Shown: positions 51,402 to 61,320 of the stretch, piece by piece | Layout of the letters: every line of letters starts with the position of its first letter | Position numbering within the stretch: the stretch's first letter is position 1 | Source: Mycobacterium asiaticum | GTDB lineage: Bacteria > Actinomycetota > Actinomycetes > Mycobacteriales > Mycobacteriaceae | NCBI RefSeq assembly: GCF_001673635.1 | Contig: NZ_LZMH01000074.1 | Coordinates: forward strand, 1 to 64,000 | DNA length: 64,000 nucleotides | Reading direction: 5' to 3' | Notes under the pieces: model-generated | The model's input: the letters and a program-made list of their open reading frames with translations, nothing else | Databases searched by the model: none | Told to the model about the DNA's origin: nothing | Made by a program: the position numbers and the translations under genes

Positions 51402-52451
51402 GTGACCCAAGCGCCGACTAGACCGACCAGCGATGCCGGCCCGGATGGCACCAGCGGCGAGGACATCCTCGCGGTAGCCCGCGAGCAGGTGCTCGAACGC
51501 GGCGAGGGACTGAGCAAGGACCAGGTGCTGCGGGTGCTGCAGTTGGCCGACGACCGGCTCGAAGAACTCCTCGCGCTGGCCCACGACGTGCGGATGCGCT
51601 GGTGCGGGCCCGAAGTCGAGGTCGAGGGCATCATCAGCTTGAAGACCGGCGGATGCCCCGAGGACTGCCATTTCTGCTCTCAGTCCGGGCTGTTCCAGTC
51701 CCCGGTGCGCAGCGCGTGGCTCGACATACCCAGCCTGGTCGAGGCCGCCAAGCAGACGGCCAAGTCCGGTGCCACCGAGTTCTGCATCGTCGCCGCGGTT
51801 CGCGGGCCCGACGAACGGTTGCTTGCCCAGGTCGCGGCCGGCATCGAAGCCATCCGCAACGAGGTGGACATCCAGATCGCCTGCTCGCTGGGCATGCTGA
51901 CGGCCGAGCAGGTCGACCGGCTGGCGGCCATGGGCGTGCACCGCTACAACCACAACCTCGAGACCGCGCGTTCGTTCTTCACCAACGTGGTCACCACGCA
52001 CACCTGGGAAGAGCGCTGGCAGACCCTGTCGATGGTGCGTGACGCGGGCATGGAGGTGTGCTGCGGCGGGATCCTGGGGATGGGCGAGACGCTGGAGCAG
52101 CGGGCGGAATTCGCGGCGGACCTGGCCGAGCTCGACCCCCACGAGGTCCCACTCAATTTCCTCAACCCGCGCCCCGGCACCCCGTTCGGCGACCTGGAGG
52201 TGCTGCCGGCAAGCGAGGCGTTGAAGGCCGTCGCCGCCTTCCGGCTGGCGTTGCCGCGCACCATGTTGCGGTTCGCGGGTGGGCGCGAGATCACCCTGGG
52301 CGACCTCGGCGCCAAGCAGGGCATCCTGGGCGGAATCAACGCCGTGATCGTCGGCAACTACTTGACCACTCTCGGCCGACCCGCCGAGGCCGATCTGGAG
52401 CTCCTCGAGGATCTGCAGATGCCGATCAAGGCGCTCAATGCCAGCCTGTAA
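51402..52451 (+). CDS. bioB: Biotin synthase BioB
   Basis: A 349-aa radical SAM enzyme inserting sulfur into dethiobiotin. The [4Fe-4S] cluster cysteines are in GCPEDCHFCSQ (Cys85, Cys89, Cys92), and the auxiliary cluster ligands are in the later CSLGMLTAEQ and CCGGILGMGE segments. The GTG start at 51402 gives the same length as M. tuberculosis BioB. The 206-bp gap upstream contains TGAACGGTTTTCC, similar to a site before bioA. It is followed 3 bp later by bsaP. Confidence 0.97.
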   Translation: MTQAPTRPTSDAGPDGTSGEDILAVAREQVLERGEGLSKDQVLRVLQLADDRLEELLALAHDVRMRWCGPEVEVEGIISLKTGGCPEDCHFCSQSGLFQSPVRSAWLDIPSLVEAAKQTAKSGATEFCIVAAVRGPDERLLAQVAAGIEAIRNEVDIQIACSLGMLTAEQVDRLAAMGVHRYNHNLETARSFFTNVVTTHTWEERWQTLSMVRDAGMEVCCGGILGMGETLEQRAEFAADLAELDPHEVPLNFLNPRPGTPFGDLEVLPASEALKAVAAFRLALPRTMLRFAGGREITLGDLGAKQGILGGINAVIVGNYLTTLGRPAEADLELLEDLQMPIKALNASL

Positions 52452-52454
52452 CCG

Positions 52455-52691
52455 GTGCTGATCGTGGCTGGTGAGCTGGGCGGTCCGGTGGCGGCCGGCG
52501 TCTACAACGTCTACACCGGCGAGTTGGCCGGCAGTGCCACGCCGACCGCAGCCCAGCTCGGTCTGGAGCCGCCCCGATTCTGCGCCGAATGCGGCCGCCG
52601 AATGATCGTGCAGGTCCGTCCGGACGGCTGGTGGGCCCGTTGTTCCCGCCACGGCCAGGTGGATTCGAACGACCTGGAGGCGCAGCGATGA
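52455..52691 (+). CDS. bsaP: Biotin synthase auxiliary protein BsaP (Rv1590)
   Basis: A 78-aa protein with MLIVAGELGGPVAAGVYNVY at the start and a Cys pair motif FCAECGRRM followed by a third Cys in ARCSRHG. It is the Rv1590 orthologue. From memory, this protein is reported to be needed by mycobacterial BioB for turnover, presumably through its iron-sulfur cluster. The conserved cysteines fit a cluster-related role. Placed 3 bp after bioB with a GTG start and overlapping the next gene by ATGA. Confidence 0.82.
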   Translation: MLIVAGELGGPVAAGVYNVYTGELAGSATPTAAQLGLEPPRFCAECGRRMIVQVRPDGWWARCSRHGQVDSNDLEAQR

Positions 52692-53398
52692 CCGGGGACC
52701 GCGTTTCCGGCGCGGAAGCCGAAATACCGCAGCCCGATGGTCCGCAACCCGAGGTATCGCAACCCGAGGGGCCGGTTGGGCCGCGTACCTCCCGCAACCG
52801 TGCCAGCGCCGTCGTGATGCTGGCCCTGGCGGCGTGCGGGGTGCTGGTGGGTGCGCTGTGGGCGTGGATCGCGCCGCCGGTGCACGCCGTGGTCGCGATC
52901 AGCCGTAAGGGCGAGCGGGTGCACGAGTACCTGGGCAGCGAATCGCAGAATTTCTTCGTGGCGCCGTTCGTGCTGCTGGGCCTGCTCGGCGTGCTGGCCG
53001 TGGTGGCGGCCGTCGCCGCGTGGCAGTGGCGCGATCATCGGGGACCGGAGATGGTGGGCGCGCTGACCGTGGGCCTGATCGGCGCGGCGGCCGCGGCAGC
53101 GGGCGTGGGCGCGTTGCTGGTACGCCTGCGCTACGGCGCGCTGGACTTCGACACGGTGCAGCTGTCCGGCGGCGACCATCAGCTGACCTATGTGCGGCAG
53201 GCGCCGCCGGTGTTCTTCGGCCACCTGCCCCTGCAGATCCTCGCGACGTTGCTGTCGCCGACCGCGGCCGCGTCGCTGGTCTACGCCCTGTGCGCCACCG
53301 GGACGGTCCGCGACGACCTGGGCGCCTATCCGCCGGTCAACCGGCCGGCGGCGGTGCTGCCGTCAGTACCCCCGACGCCGGTGCCCGACCAGCACTAG
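52688..53398 (+). CDS. DUF2567 membrane protein (Rv1591 orthologue)
   Basis: A 236-aa protein with a polar Pro-rich N-terminus (about 40 residues) and four membrane segments (VVMLALAACGVLVGALWAWI, FVLLGLLGVLAVVAAVAAW, ALTVGLIGAAAAAAGVGALL and LATLLSPTAAASLVYALCA), plus an outside loop with ISRKGERVHEYLGSESQNFF. It follows bsaP by overlap (ATGA) and probably shares the bioB transcript. The function is unknown. Its stop overlaps the convergent lipase stop (CTAG). Confidence 0.88.
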   Translation: MTGDRVSGAEAEIPQPDGPQPEVSQPEGPVGPRTSRNRASAVVMLALAACGVLVGALWAWIAPPVHAVVAISRKGERVHEYLGSESQNFFVAPFVLLGLLGVLAVVAAVAAWQWRDHRGPEMVGALTVGLIGAAAAAAGVGALLVRLRYGALDFDTVQLSGGDHQLTYVRQAPPVFFGHLPLQILATLLSPTAAASLVYALCATGTVRDDLGAYPPVNRPAAVLPSVPPTPVPDQH

Positions 53399-54735
53399 AG
53401 CGGGCGGCGGTGGATCTTGCGGCCGGTGATCACCTTCGCCGCGATCACTCCGAGCCGCGCCATCCCGGCGTAAGTCACCGGGTTGAACATGGTGGGCCAC
53501 TTGGTGCGGATCAGGTGGTCGGTCAGCGGCCGGCCGGCGAAGCGGTCGATGAGCCAGCGCAGCGCCATCGGCGCCGACAACGGATGCAGCAGCATGTGCT
53601 CGTTGAACGCGTCGCGGTGGTAGGTGACGCTCGCGCCGCCCGCTGAATAGGAGTCGGCCAGCACGTCGATGTCGTCGACGGAGATGAGGTAGTCGTGCAC
53701 CGCCTGGATAATCAGCACCGGCGGGGTCGGGACGGCGACTCCGAGAGTGGTGCTGTCGAAGACGTGCGCCACCGCCGGGGTGGCCAGGATGTCCTCGAGA
53801 GGTTCGTCGAGGAAGGTGCCCATGTCCAGGCGCGCCATCTTGACCACGGCCTCGGCCGTCGTCATCTTCTCCAGGCTGAGCAGCAGCTCCCGGCCCGCGT
53901 CGCTGGCGTGTTCCTTGATCATCCGGTCCAGGTCCGGATAGGTGTGGGCGAGGGCGGCGACCACCAGAGCCGGCAACCCGGCCAGCAGGCTGCCGTTGAG
54001 CCGACGGAAGGTGTTACCCAGGTTGCCGACGGGGGATCCCAGCACCGCGCCGACGATGTTCAGCTCGGGCGCGTAGTCCCCGCACAGTTCCGCGGCCCAG
54101 GCGCTGGCCAGCCCACCGCCGGAGTAGCCCCACAACCCCACCTGGGCGTCGGGGGACAGGTTGAACCGCTCCGAGCTCAACGTGGCGCGGATGCCGTCCA
54201 GGATCCGGTACCCAGGTTCGTAGGGTGCGCCCCACAGCCCGTTGAGTCCCTCGTGGTCGGGCACCGTGACCGCCCAACCCTCGGCGACCGCGGCCGAGAT
54301 GAGCAGCAGCTCCAACTGCGCCAGGGACCCGATGGCCTTGGCGCGGCGCCGCAGCGCGTAGGAGGGAAAGCAGCGGGAGGTGATGGCGTCGATCGCGCAC
54401 TGGTAGGAGATCAGCGGGATGGGCTTACCCGGCGCCTTATCGGCGGGCACCAGCACCGTCGTGACCGTTGCCTCGGGGTTGCCGTGCATGTCCGTCGTCC
54501 GGTACAGCAACTGGGTTGCGATGATGCGCTGCGGGATCAGGCCCAGGAATGCAAGCTCGACGTCGCGGGTGCGCAGCACGGTGCCGGGGGCGGCGTGCCG
54601 GAAGCCGGCCGGAGGCTGATAGAAGGGGTCGTCCTTGGGCAGCAGCGGGCGAACTTTGCGGTGCAGCTCCTCGTGTGGCGGCCGCCCGATCCACTCCGCG
54701 CCCGTCGCGCCTACCGCTTTGGCGAGCTCGACCAT
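53395..54735 (-). CDS. Secreted-type lipase (Rv1592c orthologue)
   Basis: A 446-aa alpha/beta-hydrolase of the LIP (secretory lipase) family, the same length as Rv1592c. The nucleophile Ser lies in LWGYSGGGLASAWAAE; Asp is expected in VLIIQAVHDYLI and His in FNEHMLLHPLSAP. The oxyanion segment is near ISYQCAIDAITSRC. The ATG at 54735 is preferred because it restores the family N-terminus MVELAKAVGATGAEWIGRPP; the longer frame is unsupported. No convincing signal peptide is visible. It probably hydrolyses short- or medium-chain esters or triacylglycerols. Confidence 0.9.
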   Translation of the reverse strand: MVELAKAVGATGAEWIGRPPHEELHRKVRPLLPKDDPFYQPPAGFRHAAPGTVLRTRDVELAFLGLIPQRIIATQLLYRTTDMHGNPEATVTTVLVPADKAPGKPIPLISYQCAIDAITSRCFPSYALRRRAKAIGSLAQLELLLISAAVAEGWAVTVPDHEGLNGLWGAPYEPGYRILDGIRATLSSERFNLSPDAQVGLWGYSGGGLASAWAAELCGDYAPELNIVGAVLGSPVGNLGNTFRRLNGSLLAGLPALVVAALAHTYPDLDRMIKEHASDAGRELLLSLEKMTTAEAVVKMARLDMGTFLDEPLEDILATPAVAHVFDSTTLGVAVPTPPVLIIQAVHDYLISVDDIDVLADSYSAGGASVTYHRDAFNEHMLLHPLSAPMALRWLIDRFAGRPLTDHLIRTKWPTMFNPVTYAGMARLGVIAAKVITGRKIHRRPL

Positions 54736-54916
54736 CAAGGCTCCCTTCGAGGCCCCGGCGTGCTCGCGCGCGTTCTGCCCTCGGTGGGATGGCGGCGCCG
54801 CCGGCCAGTCAGATTCCAGCACCAGCGCATGCCAAGCGCCAGCAGTTTCTTAAACAGCTCTTAGACAATGTACAGGTCTTGTACGGCTCGTCGAAACCAA
54901 CGCGCGGTGTCGCCCG

Positions 54917-55630
54917 TCACAAGGCCGCACCCGGCGGGCGCAGCGCGGCGAACTCGTCGGTGACCCGCAGGTGCGAGTCGGTGAACCGGTACAGAGCCGC
55001 GGGGCGGCCGCCGCTGCGCCCGGATTGAGCGATGGTGCCGGTCTGGGTGATGACTCTGCGCCGGGCCAGCACCCGCTGCAGATTGGTCGCGTCGACCTGG
55101 TACCCCAACGCGGCGCCGTAGATGTCGCGCAGTGTCGACAGCGCGAATTCCTTTGGCGCCAGCCCAAACCCGATGTTGGTATAGGACAACTTGGCGACCA
55201 GCCGGGCGTGCGCGTGGGTAACCATGGGGCCGTGGTCGAACGCCATCTCCGGCAGCGAGTCCACCGGATGCCAGCGGGTGTCCGGCGGCAACTCGGGTGT
55301 GGCGGGGGAGGGGACCAGCCCTAGGAAGGTGGACGCGATCATCCGGGTGCCGGGCACCCGGTCGGGATCGGAGAACACCGCGAGTTGCTCCAGATGGGCT
55401 AGTTGGCGCACGTCGACTTTCTCGGCGAGTTGGCGGCGAACCGAGCTGTTCATGTCCTCGTCGTTGCGCAGCCGCCCGCCAGGCAATGACCACGCGCCCC
55501 GCTCGGGATCCCGGGCGCGTTGCCACAACAGCACGTTGAGCTGCGGTTTGTCCTTCCGGGTGCCACCGGCGACCGGCCGAACCTGGAACACAACCGCAAG
55601 CACCTCGTGGGCGGTGCTAGTATGGGGCAT
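54917..55630 (-). CDS. nrtR: NrtR-type Nudix-domain transcriptional repressor of NAD synthesis (Rv1593c orthologue)
   Basis: A 237-aa protein. An N-terminal Nudix fold (about residues 10-150) has a degenerate Nudix box: GGRLRNDEDMNSSVRRQLAEK lacks the REUxEE acid cluster, so hydrolysis is unlikely, as in NrtR regulators. The C-terminal half is a winged helix ending in HLRVTDEFAALRPPGAAL. It is divergent from nadA with a 23-bp palindrome starting one base from its start codon. NrtR proteins bind such sites and respond to ADP-ribose; the mycobacterial orthologue is known to repress nadABC. Confidence 0.9.
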   Translation of the reverse strand: MPHTSTAHEVLAVVFQVRPVAGGTRKDKPQLNVLLWQRARDPERGAWSLPGGRLRNDEDMNSSVRRQLAEKVDVRQLAHLEQLAVFSDPDRVPGTRMIASTFLGLVPSPATPELPPDTRWHPVDSLPEMAFDHGPMVTHAHARLVAKLSYTNIGFGLAPKEFALSTLRDIYGAALGYQVDATNLQRVLARRRVITQTGTIAQSGRSGGRPAALYRFTDSHLRVTDEFAALRPPGAAL

Positions 55631-55653
55631 GTTTTCGATTATAAGTCGAAAAC
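55631..55653. promoter_or_regulatory. NrtR operator palindrome between nrtR and nadA
   Basis: GTTTTCGA (55631-55638) pairs perfectly with TCGAAAAC (55646-55653) around a 7-bp AT-rich centre (TTATAAG). It starts at the base next to the nrtR ATG (55630) and is 25 bp before the nadA start (55679). The symmetry, AT-rich core and placement between a NrtR-type gene and nadABC make it the probable NrtR site, able to control both genes at once. The nrtR transcript is probably leaderless. Confidence 0.85.
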
Positions 55654-55678
55654 CTCCTGGGTGCGAAAGGAGTCACCA

Positions 55679-56724
<1,046 letters not shown>

Positions 56725-56728
<4 letters not shown>

Positions 56729-58305
56729 CGATCGCCCCGCTGTGGCGCGACGACGCCGACGTCGTGGTGATCGGCATGGGCGTCGCCGGACTGGCGGCGG
56801 CGCTGGCGGCCCACCGTGCGGGCAGCCGTGTCGTCGTGCTCAACAAGGCGGCCCAGACGCGGGGCGTCACGGCGACGCACTACGCCCAGGGCGGCATCGC
56901 GGTGGTGCTGCCCGACAACGACGACTCGATCGAAGCCCACGTCGCGGACACCTTGGCCGCGGGTGCGGGGCTGTGCGATCCCGACGCGGTGTACTCGATC
57001 GTCGCCGACGGCTACCGCGCTGTCTGTGAATTGGTCGGTGACGGAGCACAATTCGACGAAGCCGTGCCCGGGCGGTGGGATGTGACGCGGGAAGGCGGCC
57101 ATTCGCGCCGGCGCGTCGTGCACGCGGGCGGGGACGCCACCGGCGCGGAGGTGCAGCGCACCCTCGATGACGCCGGACGGGTGCTGGACATCCGCAGCGG
57201 CCACGTCGTCCTGCGGGTGCTGCACGACGACTCCGCGGTGACCGGTGTCCTGGTGAACAGCCCTGACGGCCTCGGCATCATCACCGCCCCCGCGGTGATC
57301 CTGGCCACCGGCGGGCTCGGGCACCTCTACGGCGCGACCACCAATCCGGACGGTTCCACCGGTGACGGCATCGCGCTGGCGCTGTGGGCCGGGCTGGCGG
57401 TCAGCGATCTCGAGTTCATCCAGTTCCACCCAACCATGCTCTATTCCGTCGATGGCGCTGGCCGGCGGCCGCTGATCACCGAGGCGCTCCGCGGCGAGGG
57501 CGCGACACTGCTTGACAGTCAAGGTAATTCGATCACCGCCGGGGTGCATCCGATGGGTGACCTGGCCCCCCGCGACGTCGTGGCGGCGGCCATCGATGCC
57601 AGGTTGAAGGCGACCGGCGACCGATGCGCTTACCTGGACGCGCGAGGCATCCCCGGCCTCGAGGCGCGGTTCCCGACCGTGACGGCCGCATGCCGCAGTG
57701 CCGGCATCGACCCGGTGCGGCAGCCCATCCCTATCGCGCCCGGGGCGCACTACAGCTGCGGCGGCGTCGTGACCGACGTGTACGGCCAAACCGAGCTGCC
57801 CGGGCTCTACGCCGCGGGCGAGGTCGCGCGGACCGGCATGCACGGCGCCAACCGGCTGGCCTCCAACAGCCTGCTGGAGGGTTTGGTGGTCGGTGGCCGC
57901 GCCGGTAAGGCCGCGGCCGCGCATGCCGTTTTGGCGGGGCGCCCGAATGGGTCGGTGCGGCCCGACCTGGCCGTCCACACCGCGCTGCAGCGCGGCGAGC
58001 TGCAACAGGCCATGAGCCGCGACGCCTCGGTCGAGCGGGACGCCGCCGGATTGCGACGCCTGACCGAAATGCTCAGTGCCGCACCGGTTCGCACCGAGTT
58101 GGGTCGGCGCGACGTCGAGGACGTGGCCCTGACGCTGGCCGCCCGCGCGGTCACCGCCGCGGCCCTGGCGCGTACCGAAAGCCGCGGCTGTCACCACCGC
58201 GCCGAGTATCCGTCGCCCGGCGCCGAGCCGGGACGCAGCGCGCTGATCCGGCTGGCCCCCGACGGCAACGAGGTGCAACTGGAAGCGCTGGCGGCGGTCG
58301 GCTGA
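56725..58305 (+). CDS. nadB: L-aspartate oxidase NadB
   Basis: A 526-aa FAD-dependent oxidase that makes iminoaspartate for NadA. The FAD loop is VVVIGMGVAGLAAALAAH, with TGGLGHLYGATTNPDGSTGD, the substrate-binding FIQFHPTMLY, and the flavoprotein dyad segment HPMGDLAPRDVV. The C-terminal helical domain is typical of the succinate dehydrogenase flavoprotein family. The ATG overlaps the nadA stop; its own stop shares its last base with the nadC start. Confidence 0.97.
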
Positions 58306-59162
58306 TGTTCCTCGACGACGCCGAGCGGGCCGACGCCCGCGAGACCATTCGGCGCGGACTCAACGAGGACCTGCGCTACGGCCCGGACGCCACCACGCTC
58401 GCGACGGTGTCGGCCGGCGCGGTGGCCACGGCGTCGATGGTGCCCAGGGAGTGCGGGGTGGTTGCCGGGGTCGATGTTGCGTTGCTGGTGCTCGACGAGG
58501 TGATCGGCCGCGACGGGTACCAGGTGCTGCACCGGGTCGAAGACGGTGAGCGGCTCAAGGCCGGGGAGCCGCTGCTGACCGTGCAGGCCGAAACGCGCGG
58601 CCTTTTGACCGCGGAACGCACCATGCTGAACCTGGTGTGCCATCTGTCCGGCATCGCCACCGTGACCGCCGCTTGGGTGGAAGCGGTGCAGGGGACCAAG
58701 GCGAAGGTCCGCGACACGCGCAAGACCCTGCCCGGGCTACGCGCGCTGCAGAAGTACGCGGTTCGGGTCGGCGGCGGCGTCAATCATCGGCTCGGGCTCG
58801 GCGATGCGGCGTTGATCAAGGACAACCACGTCGCGGCGGCGGGGTCGGTGGTCGAGGCACTGCGCGCGGTGCGGGCCGCGGCCCCCAGCCTGTCCTGCGA
58901 AGTCGAGGTCGACTCGCTGGAGCAACTGGACGAGGTGCTGGTGGAGAAGCCCGAGCTGATCCTGCTGGACAACTTCCCGGTCTGGCAGACCCAGATGGCC
59001 GTGCAGCGCCGGGATGCGCGCGCGCCGGAGGTGCTCCTCGAGTCGTCGGGCGGGCTGAGCCTCGAGACCGCCAAGACCTACGCCGGAACCGGGGTGGACT
59101 ATTTGGCCGTGGGCGCCTTGACGCATTCGGTGCGGGTCTTGGATATCGGCCTGGACATGTAG
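58305..59162 (+). CDS. nadC: Nicotinate-nucleotide pyrophosphorylase (quinolinate phosphoribosyltransferase) NadC
   Basis: A 285-aa enzyme converting quinolinate and PRPP to nicotinate mononucleotide. The signature residues are RDTRKTLPGLRALQKYAV and GGGVNHRLGLGDAALIKDNH, with further acidic residues in EVEVDSLEQL. The active-site Arg, Lys and His residues are all present. Last gene of the nad operon; adjacent and convergent to a TetR gene with no intervening bases. Confidence 0.97.
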   Translation: MFLDDAERADARETIRRGLNEDLRYGPDATTLATVSAGAVATASMVPRECGVVAGVDVALLVLDEVIGRDGYQVLHRVEDGERLKAGEPLLTVQAETRGLLTAERTMLNLVCHLSGIATVTAAWVEAVQGTKAKVRDTRKTLPGLRALQKYAVRVGGGVNHRLGLGDAALIKDNHVAAAGSVVEALRAVRAAAPSLSCEVEVDSLEQLDEVLVEKPELILLDNFPVWQTQMAVQRRDARAPEVLLESSGGLSLETAKTYAGTGVDYLAVGALTHSVRVLDIGLDM

Positions 59163-59738
59163 CTAACCGGTCAGCAACACGCGCGCAGCTGCCTTGGCGG
59201 CATGCAAAGCGGCCGCGTCACCGGTAGTACGGGACAGGATCAGCGCTCCCTCGATCAGCGAAATCACCGCCAGGCCAACCTGTTCCGCACGTTCCGGCGA
59301 CCAGCCGTCGGACCGCAGCCGCTCCTGGATCGCCGCGCACCAGGAGCCGAACACCCGCGCCGAGGCGGCGCGAACCTCGGGGCTGGAATGGACCGCCTCG
59401 GTGGCCAGCGGTTCGACCGGGCAGCCGTCGCGGTGATCGTTGGCCAGTCCCGCCGCCAGCACGTCGATCCAGCGATCAACGACGTCGGCTACCGGATGCT
59501 CGCTGGCGAGGAACTGGCGCAGCAGTTGTTCGATGCCGGTTCCGACGTGGTCAACGACCGCGGCGGCCAACCCCTGCTTGCCCTGGGGGAAGTGGTGATA
59601 CAGGGATCCGGGTTTGACGCCGGCCGCCTCGAGGATTTGGTTGAGGCCCGTCGCGGCGTAGCCCTGGCGCCGGAACAGGGTGGCGGCGGTGTCGATGAGG
59701 GCTGCACGGCTGCGATCGGGGCGGGGCACATTCCACAC
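59163..59738 (-). CDS. TetR-family regulator of the adjacent alcohol dehydrogenase
   Basis: A 191-aa TetR protein with the helix-turn-helix region GYAATGLNQILEAAGVKPGS and LYHHFPQGK. The GTG at 59738 is chosen because the frame extends up to 59798 across the operator and the next gene's start, which cannot be coding. The ligand domain contains HRDGCPVEPL, typical of the LmrA/YxaF-like TetR group that senses small organic molecules. It is divergent from an alcohol dehydrogenase with a perfect palindrome between them. Confidence 0.87.
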   Translation of the reverse strand: MWNVPRPDRSRAALIDTAATLFRRQGYAATGLNQILEAAGVKPGSLYHHFPQGKQGLAAAVVDHVGTGIEQLLRQFLASEHPVADVVDRWIDVLAAGLANDHRDGCPVEPLATEAVHSSPEVRAASARVFGSWCAAIQERLRSDGWSPERAEQVGLAVISLIEGALILSRTTGDAAALHAAKAAARVLLTG

Positions 59739-59752
59739 GATACTTGCTTTAC

Positions 59753-59768
59753 TTGAGTGATTACTCAA
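59753..59768. promoter_or_regulatory. TetR operator palindrome between the TetR gene and the alcohol dehydrogenase
   Basis: TTGAGT (59753-59758) pairs perfectly with ACTCAA (59763-59768) around GATT, giving a 16-bp palindrome centred in the divergent gap. It is 14 bp from the TetR start and 10 bp from the dehydrogenase start. Binding by the adjacent TetR would repress both genes. Confidence 0.75.
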
Positions 59769-59778
59769 CAATGCTGAC

Positions 59779-60804
59779 ATGAGGCAGTTACGACACACCG
59801 AACCCGGCCGCTACGAATGGCGGGAGGTCGCGGATCCGACAATCGAGAACTCCGGGCAGGCCCTGGTCCGCCCCCTGGCGGTGGCGTGCTGCGACCTGGA
59901 CGTCGCGGTCTCGCAGGGTCGGTTGCCGCTGCCGCCGGGATACGCCGTGGGTCACGAGGGCGTGGCCGAGGTCGTCGCGGTGGGTGACGGCGTGACCAGC
60001 GTGCGGGTCGGCGATCGGGTGGTCGTGCCATTCCAGATCAACTGCGGTACGTGCCGCGAGTGCCGCCGCGGCGTCACCGGCTCGTGCGGCTCGCTGCCGT
60101 TGCTGGCGATGTACGGCATGGGGCCGATCGCGGGGCTGGACGGCGGCGGATTCATGTCCGATTTGGTGTCGGTGCCCTACGCCTACGCGATGCTGATCCC
60201 GGTGCCCGACGGGGTCGACCCGGTGGCCATCGCCTCCCTGTCGGACAACATCCCCGACGGCTGGCGCACGGTGGCGCCGTTCGCCGACGAGCTGGCCGGC
60301 CTCGACGCCGCTGACCGCCGGGTGCTGGTCGTCGGCCGGCTGTCGATCGGGTTGTACGCCACCGCGTTTGCCGCTGCCCTCGGCGCGCAGGTCGACTACG
60401 TCGACACCGACGCCGGGCGCCTCTCGGCGGCCGAGAAGCTCGGCGCCACGGTGCACGACCGGCACAAGCCGGCCAAGGAATGGGATCCGTATCCGGTGAC
60501 GGTGAACACGTCGGCCGATCCGGCGGCGCTGGTCGCGACGTTGCGGGCCACCTGGCCCGACGGCGTGTGCACCGACACCGGGATCTACTACCAGCCCGTC
60601 GACCTGGGTTTGCTGCCGCTGTACACCCGCGGTGTGAGGTTTGTCACCGGCCGGGTGAACGCCCGCGCCGCCATCCCGGCAGTGCTGGATTTGCTGGCGG
60701 GGGGAGCCGACCTGTCACCGGTGCTCGATCGCGTGGTCCCCTGGGAGGACGCGCCGTCGGTGTGGCCCGCGATGACCGGCAAGACCGTCTACACCAGGGC
60801 CTGA
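59779..60804 (+). CDS. Medium-chain alcohol dehydrogenase-like protein
   Basis: A 341-aa MDR protein. The catalytic zinc region reads VACCDLDVAV and GHEGVAEV, and the structural zinc cysteines NCGTCRECRRGVTGSC are all present. The nucleotide-binding loop reads VVGRLSIGLYA instead of GxGxxG, so cofactor binding is atypical. The substrate is unknown. It is controlled by its divergent TetR through the palindrome, and lies next to a convergent Ddn-family gene, unlike the compact nadC-to-hisD interval of M. tuberculosis. Confidence 0.87.
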   Translation: MRQLRHTEPGRYEWREVADPTIENSGQALVRPLAVACCDLDVAVSQGRLPLPPGYAVGHEGVAEVVAVGDGVTSVRVGDRVVVPFQINCGTCRECRRGVTGSCGSLPLLAMYGMGPIAGLDGGGFMSDLVSVPYAYAMLIPVPDGVDPVAIASLSDNIPDGWRTVAPFADELAGLDAADRRVLVVGRLSIGLYATAFAAALGAQVDYVDTDAGRLSAAEKLGATVHDRHKPAKEWDPYPVTVNTSADPAALVATLRATWPDGVCTDTGIYYQPVDLGLLPLYTRGVRFVTGRVNARAAIPAVLDLLAGGADLSPVLDRVVPWEDAPSVWPAMTGKTVYTRA

Positions 60805-60816
60805 TGCGGTCGCCCG

Positions 60817-61230
60817 TCAGGCGATGTCGGCGACGAAGATCGCCATCCGGCGCAGCTGCACTCGCGCCAGGAAGGGCAGCCCGTCGGCGCTGGAGCCGGC
60901 CTCCAGGATCCGCGGGTTGGTGATGTGCACCGTGCGGCGGGTGTAGTTGACGTCGGCTTCCCCAGCGGCCAGCACGTTCTTGACCCAGTCCGTCTTGCCA
61001 TGGCCCAATGCGATGGCAAGCAGGTTGCCTTTGCGGAAGGTGGACACAATCGTCTGGTACTGCTTTCCGGACTTGCGGCCGCGGTGGGAGATGGTGGCGG
61101 TGCCGGGCAGATAACGCACGATCGGTTTGAGCGCCGGGTTGAGGTATTTGACTTGCAGGTTCTCGAACCACACCGGGTAGACCATCGGAACGCCTGGTGC
61201 GTTGTTGGGGTGCTGATTCTTTGCCGACAT
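60817..61230 (-). CDS. Deazaflavin-dependent nitroreductase (Ddn) family protein, Rv1598c orthologue
   Basis: A 137-aa Ddn-family protein, close in length to Rv1598c (136 aa). Characteristic segments are ATISHRGRKSGKQYQTIV, LAIALGHGKTDWVKNVLAAG and the strand HITNPRILE. The ATG at 61230 follows a GGTGGAGCC ribosome site; an earlier ATG at 61266 is less likely. Cofactor is expected to be F420; the substrate is unknown. It is divergent from hisD (81-90 bp gap). Confidence 0.87.
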   Translation of the reverse strand: MSAKNQHPNNAPGVPMVYPVWFENLQVKYLNPALKPIVRYLPGTATISHRGRKSGKQYQTIVSTFRKGNLLAIALGHGKTDWVKNVLAAGEADVNYTRRTVHITNPRILEAGSSADGLPFLARVQLRRMAIFVADIA

Positions 61231-61320
61231 GGCGGCTCCACCTTTTCTCCGGCTTGCGCTGTTCAAACGGCAGACTACCGGTCGGATAACGACTTGAGCT
61301 GCTCTGGGACAATGGCTTAT

